A stretch of 64,000 nt of DNA from Sphingomonas mucosissima (GTDB lineage: Bacteria > Pseudomonadota > Alphaproteobacteria > Sphingomonadales > Sphingomonadaceae): positions 806,001-870,000 of the forward strand of contig NZ_NBBJ01000001.1 in assembly GCF_002197665.1 (NCBI RefSeq), in the 5' to 3' direction. A program made the translations under genes and the position numbers. Below the pieces are notes generated by a model. The model did no database searches. It saw only the letters and a list, made by a program, of their open reading frames with translations, and was not told the origin of the DNA. The first letter of the stretch is position 1; the number at the start of each line of letters is the position of its first letter. Of this stretch, positions 16,925 through 26,311 are shown piece after piece.

Positions 16925-18038
16925 GGCGGCGGAGACTTTCGCTGTAACGATTGAGGGCGCGGCCGGCTGCCCAAGTCTTGAGTGCGGCCGCACCGTCGTC
17001 CGAGCGGGCCGGCACCACCTGATTGCTGCCCAATGCCCTGACGCGCTTATTACCGACGAGATAGATCGGCGCTGTGTTGTTGCTGAGCCGGGCGTGACTG
17101 TTGACCCGTATCCAGCTCTTCTGATCGGGATAAGCGGCAACGGTGTTGTTGTTCAGGGTAAGCGATGAGGTGTCGGAAAGAACGGCGATCCCGTTGAACA
17201 TGCCGCCGACGACGATGTTATCCTGAAGCAGGACGTTCCTGTACGGGAGATTGTCTGTTTCATCGCGCATGAAGATGCCCTGCATGGGCTCCCCGCGGCC
17301 GCGGTGGATGACATTGCCGATGATCTTGATGTCGTGCGCGGCAGCCTTCTGACGACTGGTCCAGAACTGAATGCCGTCGGGATGATCGGCTGCGTTCGGG
17401 CTGAGGCCAGTGATGTAGTTGTAGGCGATCACCACGTTGGAATTTCCGCCGCCGCGAACCGCATCCATGCGCAGGCCGTGGAAATAGCTTGATGTTACGG
17501 CCACGCCGTTGGTGTCGAGAAGGGACACGCCGATGACCGCATTGGTGAATTCAGAGCGGGTGATCGCGGCGTTCGTGCAATCGCGTAATTGCATGATCTT
17601 GTCTTCGGCAAGCCCGGCCGGACCCGCCCGGCCGCTGGCGAGGACATGACTGATTGTCAGATTGCGCGTGCCGTGAAACAGGAAATCTTCCTGCACCGCC
17701 TTGCCGGATCCGCGCAGAACGAGGTTCCGGAACGTGAGGTTTGCGCCGCCGCGTAGGTTGACGCCCGTCAATGTCGCGCGGCGTGCGGGATCCTGTGAGG
17801 TGATGACCACCTCCGATGCCGGCGCGATGCCGCGCAGGGCAAAGGGAGCGTAATCGCCCGGCGCCAGCAGGATGCGTTGTCCGCCATGCGCGTGGCGGAG
17901 GGCCAACACTAGCTGTGGCGAGTTGCGTACGATGACGTGCCTCGCCGCTGAGGGCGCTGGCACCGCTGAAGCGGCAAAGAATGCCGCGGCACATAGCGCA
18001 ACTGCGGCCGAAACGGAGCGAGTTGAAGTGATCGGCAT
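16908..18038 (-). CDS. Exported right-handed beta-helix protein (possible polysaccharide lyase/epimerase)
   Basis: 376 residues with a signal peptide (AAFFAASAVPAPSAA, cleavage near residue 32) and a parallel beta-helix over most of the rest. It shares long stretches with the RTX protein at 5118-7058, for example HPDGIQFWTSRQK against HPDAIQFWTANQK, and NIVVGGMFNGI against NLVVGGMFNGI, so they are paralogues. This copy has a Sec signal and no RTX tail, implying a periplasmic or outer-membrane site. ATG at 18038 has GGGGGACC before it. It heads the leftward exopolysaccharide operon. Trimming or modifying the polymer during assembly is inferred. Confidence 0.82.
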   Translation of the reverse strand: MPITSTRSVSAAVALCAAAFFAASAVPAPSAARHVIVRNSPQLVLALRHAHGGQRILLAPGDYAPFALRGIAPASEVVITSQDPARRATLTGVNLRGGANLTFRNLVLRGSGKAVQEDFLFHGTRNLTISHVLASGRAGPAGLAEDKIMQLRDCTNAAITRSEFTNAVIGVSLLDTNGVAVTSSYFHGLRMDAVRGGGNSNVVIAYNYITGLSPNAADHPDGIQFWTSRQKAAAHDIKIIGNVIHRGRGEPMQGIFMRDETDNLPYRNVLLQDNIVVGGMFNGIAVLSDTSSLTLNNNTVAAYPDQKSWIRVNSHARLSNNTAPIYLVGNKRVRALGSNQVVPARSDDGAAALKTWAAGRALNRYSESLRRHVDSL

Positions 18039-18157
18039 GGTCCCCCGCGGCGTGATGCTGCACCACCCCAGATACCGCGCACGGCAGGTGCTGCGGGAAC
18101 AGTTGGCGCAGAAATGGACCAGCCTCGGTTCGCGCGGCAATCAGACAGGAGAGAGGT

Positions 18158-18910
18158 GTGATCACGGGGGTGCTATCAACAATGCTGGAGCGGCTTTATG
18201 CGGCGGGTCGGCTGCGCGGCAGGGTTCTCCGGTTGATGCGCCGCTGGGACGGGGGCGAGATGCGGTCGGTCCGGCTCCGGTGGCTCTTGCGGCTGCATCA
18301 CGGCGTGACGATTGGCGACTATTCCTATGGTGCGATCTTGCGGCCTGGCGTGCTGCCGCGGGGCTCAGCGGTGGGCCGGTGGTGCTCCGTTGGGCAGGAA
18401 CTGATCGTCCGGCGGCGGGATCATCCGATCGAGCGGGTGACCCAGCACCCGTTCTTTTACAATGCGAAGCTCGGGCTGGTGCCGCGTGACACGATTGGGC
18501 TGGACGAGGATAATCCGCTCAGTATTGGCCACGACGTGTGGATCGGAGACCGAGTCACCATCCTGAGCGGTTGCCGAAGCATCGGCGATGGAGCGGTACT
18601 GGCGGCAGGCGCCGTGGTGACCCGCGACGTGCCGCCGTTTGCCATCATGGGCGGCGTGCCGGCGCGAATGCTGCGGGCGCGCTTTCCCGAGCCGATCGCC
18701 GAAATGGTCGCGCAATCGCAGTGGTGGGAGTTTGACCTGGAAACCGTTTCCGGATGGCGTCCGCTGCTGTTTGAAGCACTGACGGAACAGAGCGCGGCCG
18801 GCCTACTGGCGCGGTGCGAGCAACTGCGCGGTAGCGGAGGAGCTGACTCTCGCTGCTCGACCCTGCGTCATGAAGCGCCCGATGAAACGGGCGGCGTTTC
18901 GCGCAGTTAA
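18158..18910 (+). CDS. Hexapeptide-repeat (left-handed beta-helix) acyltransferase
   Basis: 250 residues. Hexapeptide coils run from [12 protein letters not shown] (about 50) to [25 protein letters not shown] (about 148-172), the usual end of the XAT/WbbJ-type acetyltransferase fold. [13 protein letters not shown] is also typical of the family. It probably adds an acetyl or similar acyl group to the polysaccharide. The GTG start has a strong AGGAGAG site. It is divergent from the beta-helix gene with about 120 bases between. The last 40 residues are a variable tail. Confidence 0.83.
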   Translation: MITGVLSTMLERLYAAGRLRGRVLRLMRRWDGGEMRSVRLRWLLRLHHGVTIGDYSYGAILRPGVLPRGSAVGRWCSVGQELIVRRRDHPIERVTQHPFFYNAKLGLVPRDTIGLDEDNPLSIGHDVWIGDRVTILSGCRSIGDGAVLAAGAVVTRDVPPFAIMGGVPARMLRARFPEPIAEMVAQSQWWEFDLETVSGWRPLLFEALTEQSAAGLLARCEQLRGSGGADSRCSTLRHEAPDETGGVSRS

Positions 18911-18930
18911 AGCTGTTTAGATGACCTTGA

Positions 18931-19012
18931 GCCGTGCGCCCTGAACCTGTCGAGGCCGTGCGGCAAGCGCCTCCCCTTAGGGCACGCACTTCGACAAGCT
19001 CAATACGAACGG
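18931..19012. repeat. REP-like imperfect palindrome
   Basis: Left arm GCCGTGCGCCCTGAACCTGT then CGAGGCCGTGC, right arm GCACGCACTTCGACAAGCTC then AATACGAACGG, about 30 bases each, imperfectly complementary. This resembles the intergenic repeat around GAGCTTGTCGAAG that is common in sphingomonad genomes (from memory). It lies between convergent genes and could be transcribed as a stem-loop. No second copy was noticed in this window. Confidence 0.55.
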
Positions 19013-19047
19013 ATTTTCAACTCATAGCGGTTCGAAACTGCCCGAGG

Positions 19048-19071
19048 GGGGCGAGCGTTTCCGCTCGCCCC
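19048..19071 (-). terminator. Strong hairpin, terminator of the TonB receptor gene
   Basis: A perfect 10-bp stem GGGGCGAGCG / CGCTCGCCCC with a TTTC loop, 10 bases past the receptor's stop codon. It may act in both directions between two convergent genes. No clear U-tract follows. Confidence 0.65.
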
Positions 19072-19081
19072 GGAGCAGCGC

Positions 19082-22000
19082 TTATCGCGTTTCCATCCGC
19101 AGCCCGACGCGGAACTGACGGCCGAGCAGATCCGAATAGGTGCTGTTTGCGGCGAGCCCCGTCTCTGGCAGCAGGAGCGGCCAGCGATCAAAGATGTTCG
19201 TCACGTTGATGAAGAACTGCGCATTTGCGTCTCCGAACGTCACCTTCTGCGTCAGATTGAGGTCGGCATAGAACAGGCCGGAGACCCGGTTGTTGTCATA
19301 GGTAGGCGCGTTGGGAGTGGAGAGCGGGCAACCCGAGGTGCACTCGATGCCGTTCGCCACATATTTCCCGGCGCTGATTCCGCGACCCACGGCGGTGATC
19401 GCGAAGTCCGGCGTGTCATAGGTTACGCTGGCCCGGTAGATCCACTTGGGCGTGCTGGCCTGCCCGCCGTTCACGCCGACGGTGTTGGTGATCGCGGCGC
19501 CCGGCACGCCGGTATCGAGGATATTGTCGATATAGCGCGTCGCGACGCCGCGAAGCGTAAAGTTGCCGGCAGAATCAGCAAAGAAGCGGCTGAGCGGGAC
19601 GCGGTACGACGCGTCGATGTCGACACCGCGGACCGTCTGGCGAGCGGCGTTGAACGGCGCGTTGCGGACCAGCTTATACGGCTGGCCGGGTGTTGAACGC
19701 GTGGGGTCGTCTGAAATGGCGTTGCACAGAGCCTGATTTCCATTGAAGCACAGATCGAAGATGCTTTGTGCGCTGAAGACCGCGATGCCATCGTCGATCT
19801 GGATGTCGAAGTAATCGGCCGATAGTGCGAAGCCGGGCAGGAAGCGCGGCGTCAGCACCACGCCCGCGTTCCACGAGTCGGACTTTTCCACGCGCAGATT
19901 GGTATTGCCCGTCACGAAACCCGAATAGCCGAAGGATGCGGGGCCGTTTGCCCCGTCCGTGGTGTAAGCAGGGTTGCGCACCGAGTCGCTATTCGCCGCG
20001 CCGCCCTGATAGAGCTCGTTAAGGTTAGGCGCGCGAATGTCTCGCGAGCGCGTCACCCGAACGCGGAAATCGTCTATCGGCTGCCATGTCGCGCCGGCTT
20101 TCCAAGTCGTGACATAGCCGGCTGTTGAGTAATCGGTGGCGCGGACCGCGCCGTTGAACTCAAGCCCGAAACCGAGCGGCACCACCGTTTCGAGGTAGAC
20201 TTCCTTCACATTATAGCTGCCGTTGGTCGGCAGGTAATTGCCAACCGACCAGGCGTTCGACGTAGTGGGTCGGCCCTGTGCATTAACGCCGATGGCAGGT
20301 TGGAACTGCGTGGGAACGAAGCCGCGGATCTTTTCTTCGCGATATTCCGCGCCTGTCGCGATGCTGACATCCCCGGCCCAGGTGCGGAACGGCGTGACCG
20401 AGACGTTGAAGGCAGCATTGTACTGCTCGATTACTTCCTCGCGGTAAGGATCGCCCAAAACATAGGCGAGAGCGGCGGGGCTTGCGACGCCGGTGCCCAG
20501 ACGGTTTAGCGGAACGCAGGCCGCATCATTATTCGTCGCGACCGTATCAACGTTGATCAGGCACTGGATCGAGCCGGCGGCATAGCCGCTGCCGGCCGGG
20601 GCAAAGGCAGCCGCGGTCGCATTGTTCATGCGGGCGATGTTCATGATGTTGCGCAGCTGCTGGCGCAGATCGGCGCGGCCATATTGACCGTAGATGTTCC
20701 AGACCGCGTTCTTGCCGAATACCTCTGCGGTGCCTTCGGCGCCGATGGCGTAGCGCTGTACCTCACGCTTGTTGTCGGCGGCGCGGAAGGGCAGGTCAGC
20801 TGCCGACGTGCCGATGGTGACGCCGGTCACGCCGGTGAGCGCTGCCGGCCCAAGCGTGTTGTACAGGAAGGCATTGCAGGTCACCGGCACCGGCACGGTG
20901 GTGCAGCCAGTGGCGTTCAGCGCGACGCCGGTGGCGAGGTTCGGGCCGGCGTTGAAGAACACCTGCTGCCAATTGTACGAACCCTCAGCGAAAACCTCGA
21001 TATCATCGGCGATCTCATAGCTTGCACGGGCGAACAGCCCGCGGCGATCGTCACGTGGATCAAGGCCGATCCGGCGCCCGGTGTCGTTCACTTGCCAGCT
21101 GCCACCCTGTGTCAGCGAAGGCGGTGCCGTGCCGGTCGGCGACGGGAAGGTGAGGGCGCCGAACTGATATTGCTGAACCGCGCCATTGTATCCGAAATAG
21201 GTGCCGCGAAGCTGGTTCGGGCGCGTTCCGGTCGACGCCGTGATGATGCCGCCGGGCGTGGAGCTCGCGGCGCCCACCTGACGGCGGATAAGGAATTGCG
21301 GCGTAGTGCTCGTCGCCGTCCAGTTCGGATCCTGGATGCGGACAAAGCCGGTGGCGTTCCATTCCCGATCGATGTCAAAGATGCCGTCGCGATGCGCGAG
21401 CTCGGCGTTCACAAGGAAGTGGCCGCGACCCTCGCTGCCCCAGGCGAGGCCGCCGGTCACGCCGAAGGAGTAATTGGCGCCATCGCCCTCACCGGTGATG
21501 CCGCTGTCGATCGCAACCTTGAGGCCGGTATATTTCTTGTCGAGAACGAAGTTGACCACGCCGGCAACCGCGTCCGACCCGTAAGCGGAGGAGGCGCCGC
21601 CGGTCACGACCTCAACGCTCTTCACCAGCGCCTGCGGGATCGTGTTCACGTCCACAAGACCAGTAACCGTCGACGCGACCGAGCGGCGGCCGTCGAGCAG
21701 CACCAGGGTGCGCGACTCATTGAGGTTACGCAGGTTGAGCGCATTGATGCCCGCCTGCCCACTGGAGAGGTTCAGGCGCGAATTGGCGGGGCGCGTGGAG
21801 CCGGCAAGGGCCGGCAACTGGTTCACGAAGTCTGCGATATTGTTCGAAGGGGAGGAGTTCTGGATCTCCTCCTGCGTCAGCACCGTAAGCGGCGTCGGCG
21901 CTTGGAAGCCATCGCGCACGATGCGCGTTCCGGTGACAACTACGTCGGGGCCATTGCTGTCGTCGCTGGTGCCCGGCGCGGGATCGCCGATCTGCGCGGT

Positions 22001-22111
22001 GGCGGTGTTTGATGGCTGCGTTTGAGCCTGAGCCGGCGCGGCAAGCCCCGCGGCCAGGGCGATCAGCCCCGTCGTGCCGAGCATTGTCCTAGACAAGAAA
22101 ATATCACGCAT
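19082..22111 (-). CDS. TonB-dependent outer-membrane receptor
   Basis: 1009 residues. The signal peptide ends near APAQAQ (about 30). A TonB-box-like DVVVTGTRI and a plug domain with GRRSVASTVTGLVDVNTIP and GGASSAYGSDAVAGVVNFV follow, then a long beta-barrel rich in aromatic/polar strands ending SDLLGRQFRVGLRMETR. It imports an energised substrate into the periplasm; the substrate is not readable from sequence. It is divergent from the acylase/D-amino-acid operon, so peptide or muropeptide uptake is the contextual guess. ATG at 22111 has a GGGGGACGG ribosome binding site; a longer upstream frame is not used. Confidence 0.9.
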   Translation of the reverse strand: MRDIFLSRTMLGTTGLIALAAGLAAPAQAQTQPSNTATAQIGDPAPGTSDDSNGPDVVVTGTRIVRDGFQAPTPLTVLTQEEIQNSSPSNNIADFVNQLPALAGSTRPANSRLNLSSGQAGINALNLRNLNESRTLVLLDGRRSVASTVTGLVDVNTIPQALVKSVEVVTGGASSAYGSDAVAGVVNFVLDKKYTGLKVAIDSGITGEGDGANYSFGVTGGLAWGSEGRGHFLVNAELAHRDGIFDIDREWNATGFVRIQDPNWTATSTTPQFLIRRQVGAASSTPGGIITASTGTRPNQLRGTYFGYNGAVQQYQFGALTFPSPTGTAPPSLTQGGSWQVNDTGRRIGLDPRDDRRGLFARASYEIADDIEVFAEGSYNWQQVFFNAGPNLATGVALNATGCTTVPVPVTCNAFLYNTLGPAALTGVTGVTIGTSAADLPFRAADNKREVQRYAIGAEGTAEVFGKNAVWNIYGQYGRADLRQQLRNIMNIARMNNATAAAFAPAGSGYAAGSIQCLINVDTVATNNDAACVPLNRLGTGVASPAALAYVLGDPYREEVIEQYNAAFNVSVTPFRTWAGDVSIATGAEYREEKIRGFVPTQFQPAIGVNAQGRPTTSNAWSVGNYLPTNGSYNVKEVYLETVVPLGFGLEFNGAVRATDYSTAGYVTTWKAGATWQPIDDFRVRVTRSRDIRAPNLNELYQGGAANSDSVRNPAYTTDGANGPASFGYSGFVTGNTNLRVEKSDSWNAGVVLTPRFLPGFALSADYFDIQIDDGIAVFSAQSIFDLCFNGNQALCNAISDDPTRSTPGQPYKLVRNAPFNAARQTVRGVDIDASYRVPLSRFFADSAGNFTLRGVATRYIDNILDTGVPGAAITNTVGVNGGQASTPKWIYRASVTYDTPDFAITAVGRGISAGKYVANGIECTSGCPLSTPNAPTYDNNRVSGLFYADLNLTQKVTFGDANAQFFINVTNIFDRWPLLLPETGLAANSTYSDLLGRQFRVGLRMETR

Positions 22112-22382
22112 GTGCCGTCCCCCGAAAGCTCTTGAACCCTGAACCAACCCGCGCGTCATGCCGTTGTCGCAGATCGCCGTTACTGTGGAACGTGCCGGTA
22201 CGGGCCGAAAGGCGTCAAGAGGCGATCGGCCTACGTTTGTTTGTCGATCCATAGATCGCGCATATGGGCAGGGCATGTGCGCCTTCGCATAACCGCTTTC
22301 TATGAGGTTGGGCGTGCTTGTCATGGACGCACTGCTCGCGCGAAGGTTAGCCTGCGGCGGGACCCATGACGAAAGGATAGCT
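22112..22382. promoter_or_regulatory. Divergent promoter region with palindromes
   Basis: 271 bases between the TonB receptor and the acylase operon. It contains CGATC-CATA-GATCG (22245-22258), GCGCA-N15-TGCGC (22258-22282) and CATA-N9-TATG (22288-22304), the last with the T-N11-A geometry of LysR-family sites. Coregulation of both sides by the island's LysR protein is plausible but unproven. Confidence 0.4.
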
Positions 22383-24716
22383 ATGCTCGACCGGCGCCTG
22401 TTCCTGCTCGGCTCCGCGGCGACGGCGCTCGTATCCGTTGCATGTCGCGGGCAATCCTTGGCCACAGCCGGGCCACGCACCGTCGAGGGCCTGTCCGCGC
22501 CGATCGAGATCATCGACGATCGCTGGGGCGTGCCGCACATCCGGGCGCAAACAAAGGCGGACGCCTTCTTTGGCCAAGGCTATGTCGTCGCGCGCGACCG
22601 CCTGTTCCAGATCGATTTTGCGCATCGCCGCGAGTTGGGGCGAATGGCGGAGGCGTTTGGCGCCGATTTCGCGAAGCACGATGCGGTGGCGCGGCTGTTT
22701 CATTTTCGCGGCAATCTCGATGCCGAGCTCGCGCAGGTGCCGCAAGAGGTACGGGACTGCGTGGCGGGCTATATCGCGGGCATCAATGCGCGGATCGCGG
22801 AGGTCGAGCGTGATCCCGCGCAGTTGCCGCTCGAGTATCGCATCCTTGGCGTCATGCCGCTGCGCTGGGACATTCGCGATTTGGTGCGCGCGCGTGGCAG
22901 TTCGATCGGCAATGCCGATGACGAAATCCGGCGGGCGAAGCTGGCGGGGCTGGGGCTGTTGGAACTGGATGCCGTGGTCGCGCCGCTTCGGCCGGCTTGG
23001 AAGCTGCAAGTACCCGACGGGCTCGACGCCGCGGCTGTGACTGACAACGATTTGGGTGTCCTTCAACTCGGCCGTCTGCCGTTCGGGCCGGACACGCCGA
23101 CGCGCGACCCGGACGAGCAGCTTGATCGATCGCAGGCGGGCTCGAACGCGTGGACCGTCGCGGGAAGCCGCACGGCGACCGGGCGGCCGATCCTGGCGAA
23201 CGATCCCCATCTGGGCATCGGCGGCTTCGGGCCGCGGCATGTCGCCCATCTGACCGCGCCGGGCCTCGACGTGATCGGTGGCGGTGCCCCTGGACTGCCC
23301 GGCATCATGCAGGGGCATACCGACCGCTTCGCCTTTGGCCGGACGAACTTCCATATCGATCAGCAGGATCTGTTCGTGCTTGAGCTCGATCCGAACGATC
23401 CCGAACGGTATCGGCATGGGGGCGGGTGGAAACGGTTCGAGCGGCACGAGGAAACGCTCGCCGTAAAGGACGGCCAGCCGCAGAGGGTCGTGCTGCGCTA
23501 CGCCGTGCATGGCCCGGTTGTCATGCACGATCCGGCAAAGCGGCGGGCGACGGTGCTCGGCTCGATCGGGATGCAGCCGGGCGGCTCGGGTTCGTTCGCG
23601 ATGGTGGCAATCAACCTGTCGCGAGACTGGAACGGCCTGAAGGAAGCGTTCAAGCTGCATCCATCGCCGACGAACCTCCATTATGCCGACGTGGACGGGA
23701 ATCACGGGTGGCAGGTGATCGGCTTCGTTCCGCAGCGCAAGAAGGGCGACGGGCTGATGCCCGTGCCTGGCGACGGCCGCTATGACTGGAACGGCTATCG
23801 TGATTTCAGGGCGCTGCCGAGCGAGTTCAATCCTGCGAGGGGCTGGTTCGCGTCTGCCAATCAGAACAACCTGCCCGACAATTGGCCGCGCGATCGGATT
23901 CCGGCCTTCTCCTTCCGCGATCCGTACCGTTACGAGCGGGTGGCCGAGGTGCTGGCGTCGCAGCCGCGCCATACGGTGGCGGACAGCGTGGCCTTGCAGT
24001 TCGACACGGTCTCGACGCCGGCCAAGCAGTTCCTGGCGCTGCTGCCCAAGAAGCCGTCGGCGAGCGCGGCGCCCGCTGTGCGGATGCTGTCCGCGTGGAA
24101 TGCTCGGGTCGAGAAGGATAGCGGCGCGGCGGCGCTGTACGAGATCGTCTGGCGCGATCTTGGCAAGCGAATGCTGGCGGCGATCGTTCCTGAGCAGGCG
24201 AAGGACCTGGTGGATGAGATCGCGCCGTCCGAGCTGCTTCGCCGGGCCGCGAGCCGACCAGCAATGGTGGAACAGGCGCTGGCGAGCGGATGGACGGAGG
24301 CGCAGCGGTTGTTCGGACCTGATCCCGCCGCCTGGCGCTGGGGCACGCTGCATCAGGTGCGGATCGCGCATCCGCTGTCGAGCATTCCGGCGATTGCTGC
24401 TGCCTTCCCCGCGATCGAAGGCGAGGGATCGGGCGGCGACAGCTATACCGTCATGGCGCGGTGGCTGGGCAATGGGCCAAGCTGGCGTACGGGCGGAGGC
24501 GCGAGCTACCTTCACGTGATCGACGTCGGGGATTGGGATAAATCGGTGATGCTGAACCTGCCGGGGCAATCCAATGATCCACGCTCCCCGCACTACCGCG
24601 ATCAATATGCGCCCTGGATCCGGGGCGAGATGCAGCCGATGCCGTTCAGCCGCGCCGCGGTGGATGCGGTGGCAATCGGCCGCGCGACGCTGATGCCAAA
24701 GGGGCGGCGCAAGTGA
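22383..24716 (+). CDS. Penicillin acylase-family Ntn hydrolase (acylase)
   Basis: 777 residues. The N-terminus MLDRRLFLLGSAATALVSVAC combines a twin-arginine-like motif with a possible lipoprotein cysteine (C21), so export is likely. The precursor is expected to self-cleave before S254 in QAGSNAWTVAG, making the catalytic N-terminal serine of the beta subunit, followed by the conserved RPILANDPHL. Family members hydrolyse amide bonds of penicillins, acyl-homoserine lactones or N-acylated amino acids. Here a D-aminoacylase is coupled downstream (GTGA overlap), suggesting N-acyl amino acids or muropeptide amides. The start at 22383 has AAAGGA. It is the first gene of the rightward operon. Confidence 0.86.
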   Translation: MLDRRLFLLGSAATALVSVACRGQSLATAGPRTVEGLSAPIEIIDDRWGVPHIRAQTKADAFFGQGYVVARDRLFQIDFAHRRELGRMAEAFGADFAKHDAVARLFHFRGNLDAELAQVPQEVRDCVAGYIAGINARIAEVERDPAQLPLEYRILGVMPLRWDIRDLVRARGSSIGNADDEIRRAKLAGLGLLELDAVVAPLRPAWKLQVPDGLDAAAVTDNDLGVLQLGRLPFGPDTPTRDPDEQLDRSQAGSNAWTVAGSRTATGRPILANDPHLGIGGFGPRHVAHLTAPGLDVIGGGAPGLPGIMQGHTDRFAFGRTNFHIDQQDLFVLELDPNDPERYRHGGGWKRFERHEETLAVKDGQPQRVVLRYAVHGPVVMHDPAKRRATVLGSIGMQPGGSGSFAMVAINLSRDWNGLKEAFKLHPSPTNLHYADVDGNHGWQVIGFVPQRKKGDGLMPVPGDGRYDWNGYRDFRALPSEFNPARGWFASANQNNLPDNWPRDRIPAFSFRDPYRYERVAEVLASQPRHTVADSVALQFDTVSTPAKQFLALLPKKPSASAAPAVRMLSAWNARVEKDSGAAALYEIVWRDLGKRMLAAIVPEQAKDLVDEIAPSELLRRAASRPAMVEQALASGWTEAQRLFGPDPAAWRWGTLHQVRIAHPLSSIPAIAAAFPAIEGEGSGGDSYTVMARWLGNGPSWRTGGGASYLHVIDVGDWDKSVMLNLPGQSNDPRSPHYRDQYAPWIRGEMQPMPFSRAAVDAVAIGRATLMPKGRRK

Positions 24717-26311
24717 TCCGCGGCACGTTGCGCGCGGGCGTGGCGTTGACGTCACTACTGATCATTGGCGCGGCGGACAGTCCGAAGGTGGATGTGGTGA
24801 TACGCGGTGGGACGGTCTACACCGGCGCGGACACGCCACCGATCACCGGCGACGTGGAGATCGCCGGTGACCGCATCGTCTATGTCGGCCCGAGCCGCGG
24901 AACGCGCGCAGGGCAGATCGTGGACGCTAAGGGGCAGATCGTGGCGCCGGGCTTCATCGACGCGCATACGCATCCTGACAGCTATATCCGGTCGGCCGAT
25001 CCCAAGGCACGGCTAAACCTGCCGTGGCTTGCGCAGGGAGTGTCGACGATCGTGATCGGCGTCGACGGTTATGGCACGCCCGATGTGAGGGACGACGCGC
25101 GCAAGCTGGAAGCGAGTGGGATCGGCACCAACGTGGCGCCGTTCGTCGGCTTCGGCGGCATCCGTCAGCGCGTGCTGGGCAAGGCAGATCGCGCGCCCAC
25201 TCCGGCTGAGCTGGCAGAGGAAAAGCGGCTTGCCGCCAAGGCGATGTGCGAGGGCGCCTACGGCCTGTCGGCTGGCCTGTTCTACCCGCCCCAGAGCTTC
25301 GCGAAGACTGACGAAGTTGCTGCCGTGGCGGCGGAGGTCGGAAAGCGGGGCGGCATGTATGACAGCCACCAGCGGGATGAATCGAACTACAATATCGGGC
25401 TAATCGCCTCCACCAAGGAAGCGATCGAGATCGGGCGGCGTGCGGGGGCGCCGGTGCATTTCGCGCACCTGAAAGCGCTGGGCGTCGATCTGCATGGCAA
25501 AGCGCCCGAGCTGATCCGCACGATCGAGAAAGCGCGCGCAGCCGGGCAGGACGTGACCGCCGACCAGTATCCGTGGCTTGCCTCCGGATCGAGCGTCGAT
25601 GCCTCGCTGGTGCCGGCCTGGGCGGTGGATGGCGGCTATCAGGCGATGATCAAGCGGTTCGACACGCCGGCGACGATGGCGCGGATAAGGACGGAGGTGC
25701 GCGAGAATCTGCGGCGGCGGGGCGGGGCGGAGTCGCTGCTGCTGATCTCGCAGGGGCAGCCGTGGACCGGCAAGACGCTGGCGCAGATGGCGGCGACTTG
25801 GAAGCTGGACCCAATCGACGCCGCGATCCGCATCCTGCGCGTTGCCAACGCCAAGGACACCGATCCCGCGGGTGCGGGGGTCGCAAGCTTCAACATGGCG
25901 GAGCGCGATGTCGACCTGATCATGAAGCAGCCATGGGTGGTGACATCGTCCGACGGGTCGAACGGGCACCCCCGGCAATATGCGACCTTTCCGAAGCTGT
26001 ACCAGGATTATGTCGTGAAGCGGCCGGTGATCACGATGGCGCAGTTCATCCGTCGGTCTACCGGTGCGACCGCGGACATGTACCGCATCAGCGGCCGCGG
26101 ATATCTCAAGCCCGGGGCATTTGCCGACGTCGTGGTGTTCGATCCCGCCGGATATGCACCGCGCGCGGACTACATCCGGCCACGCGAACCGAGCGCGGGT
26201 GTGAAAGCCTTGTTTGTCAACGGCAAGCTCGCACTGAGAGACGGTGCCGTGACCGGCGTTGCGGCGGGGCGCGCCCTGCTGCGTCCTCGGCCGGCGCATT
26301 GCGAGCAATAG
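24713..26311 (+). CDS. N-acyl-D-amino-acid amidohydrolase (D-aminoacylase family)
   Basis: 532 residues, with a hydrophobic N-terminus that may be a signal peptide (residues 8-22). The metal-dependent amidohydrolase barrel shows DAHTHPD with H85xH87, VHFAHLK, YDSHQRDE, and SSDGSNGHPRQYATFP near the C-terminal third. These match N-acyl-D-amino-acid deacylases. At the strand that usually carries a metal-bridging cysteine (GNCG in classical members) this protein reads GVDGYG, so the metal site may differ. The GTG start overlaps the acylase stop by four bases. The product would be free D-amino acids for the enzymes encoded next. Confidence 0.84.
   Translation: MIRGTLRAGVALTSLLIIGAADSPKVDVVIRGGTVYTGADTPPITGDVEIAGDRIVYVGPSRGTRAGQIVDAKGQIVAPGFIDAHTHPDSYIRSADPKARLNLPWLAQGVSTIVIGVDGYGTPDVRDDARKLEASGIGTNVAPFVGFGGIRQRVLGKADRAPTPAELAEEKRLAAKAMCEGAYGLSAGLFYPPQSFAKTDEVAAVAAEVGKRGGMYDSHQRDESNYNIGLIASTKEAIEIGRRAGAPVHFAHLKALGVDLHGKAPELIRTIEKARAAGQDVTADQYPWLASGSSVDASLVPAWAVDGGYQAMIKRFDTPATMARIRTEVRENLRRRGGAESLLLISQGQPWTGKTLAQMAATWKLDPIDAAIRILRVANAKDTDPAGAGVASFNMAERDVDLIMKQPWVVTSSDGSNGHPRQYATFPKLYQDYVVKRPVITMAQFIRRSTGATADMYRISGRGYLKPGAFADVVVFDPAGYAPRADYIRPREPSAGVKALFVNGKLALRDGAVTGVAAGRALLRPRPAHCEQ

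Noticed and set aside
19031..19046. GGTTCGAAACTGCC resembling a tRNA T-arm
   Set aside because: No acceptor, D or anticodon stems fit around it; it is next to a terminator hairpin.
20684..22012. 442-codon plus-strand open frame opposite the TonB receptor
   Set aside because: Low-quality composition and complete overlap with plug and barrel sequence of the receptor.
22347..24755. 802-codon minus-strand open frame opposite the acylase gene
   Set aside because: Its full overlap with a well-supported Ntn hydrolase and its arginine/proline/histidine-rich, domain-free translation mark it as a shadow.
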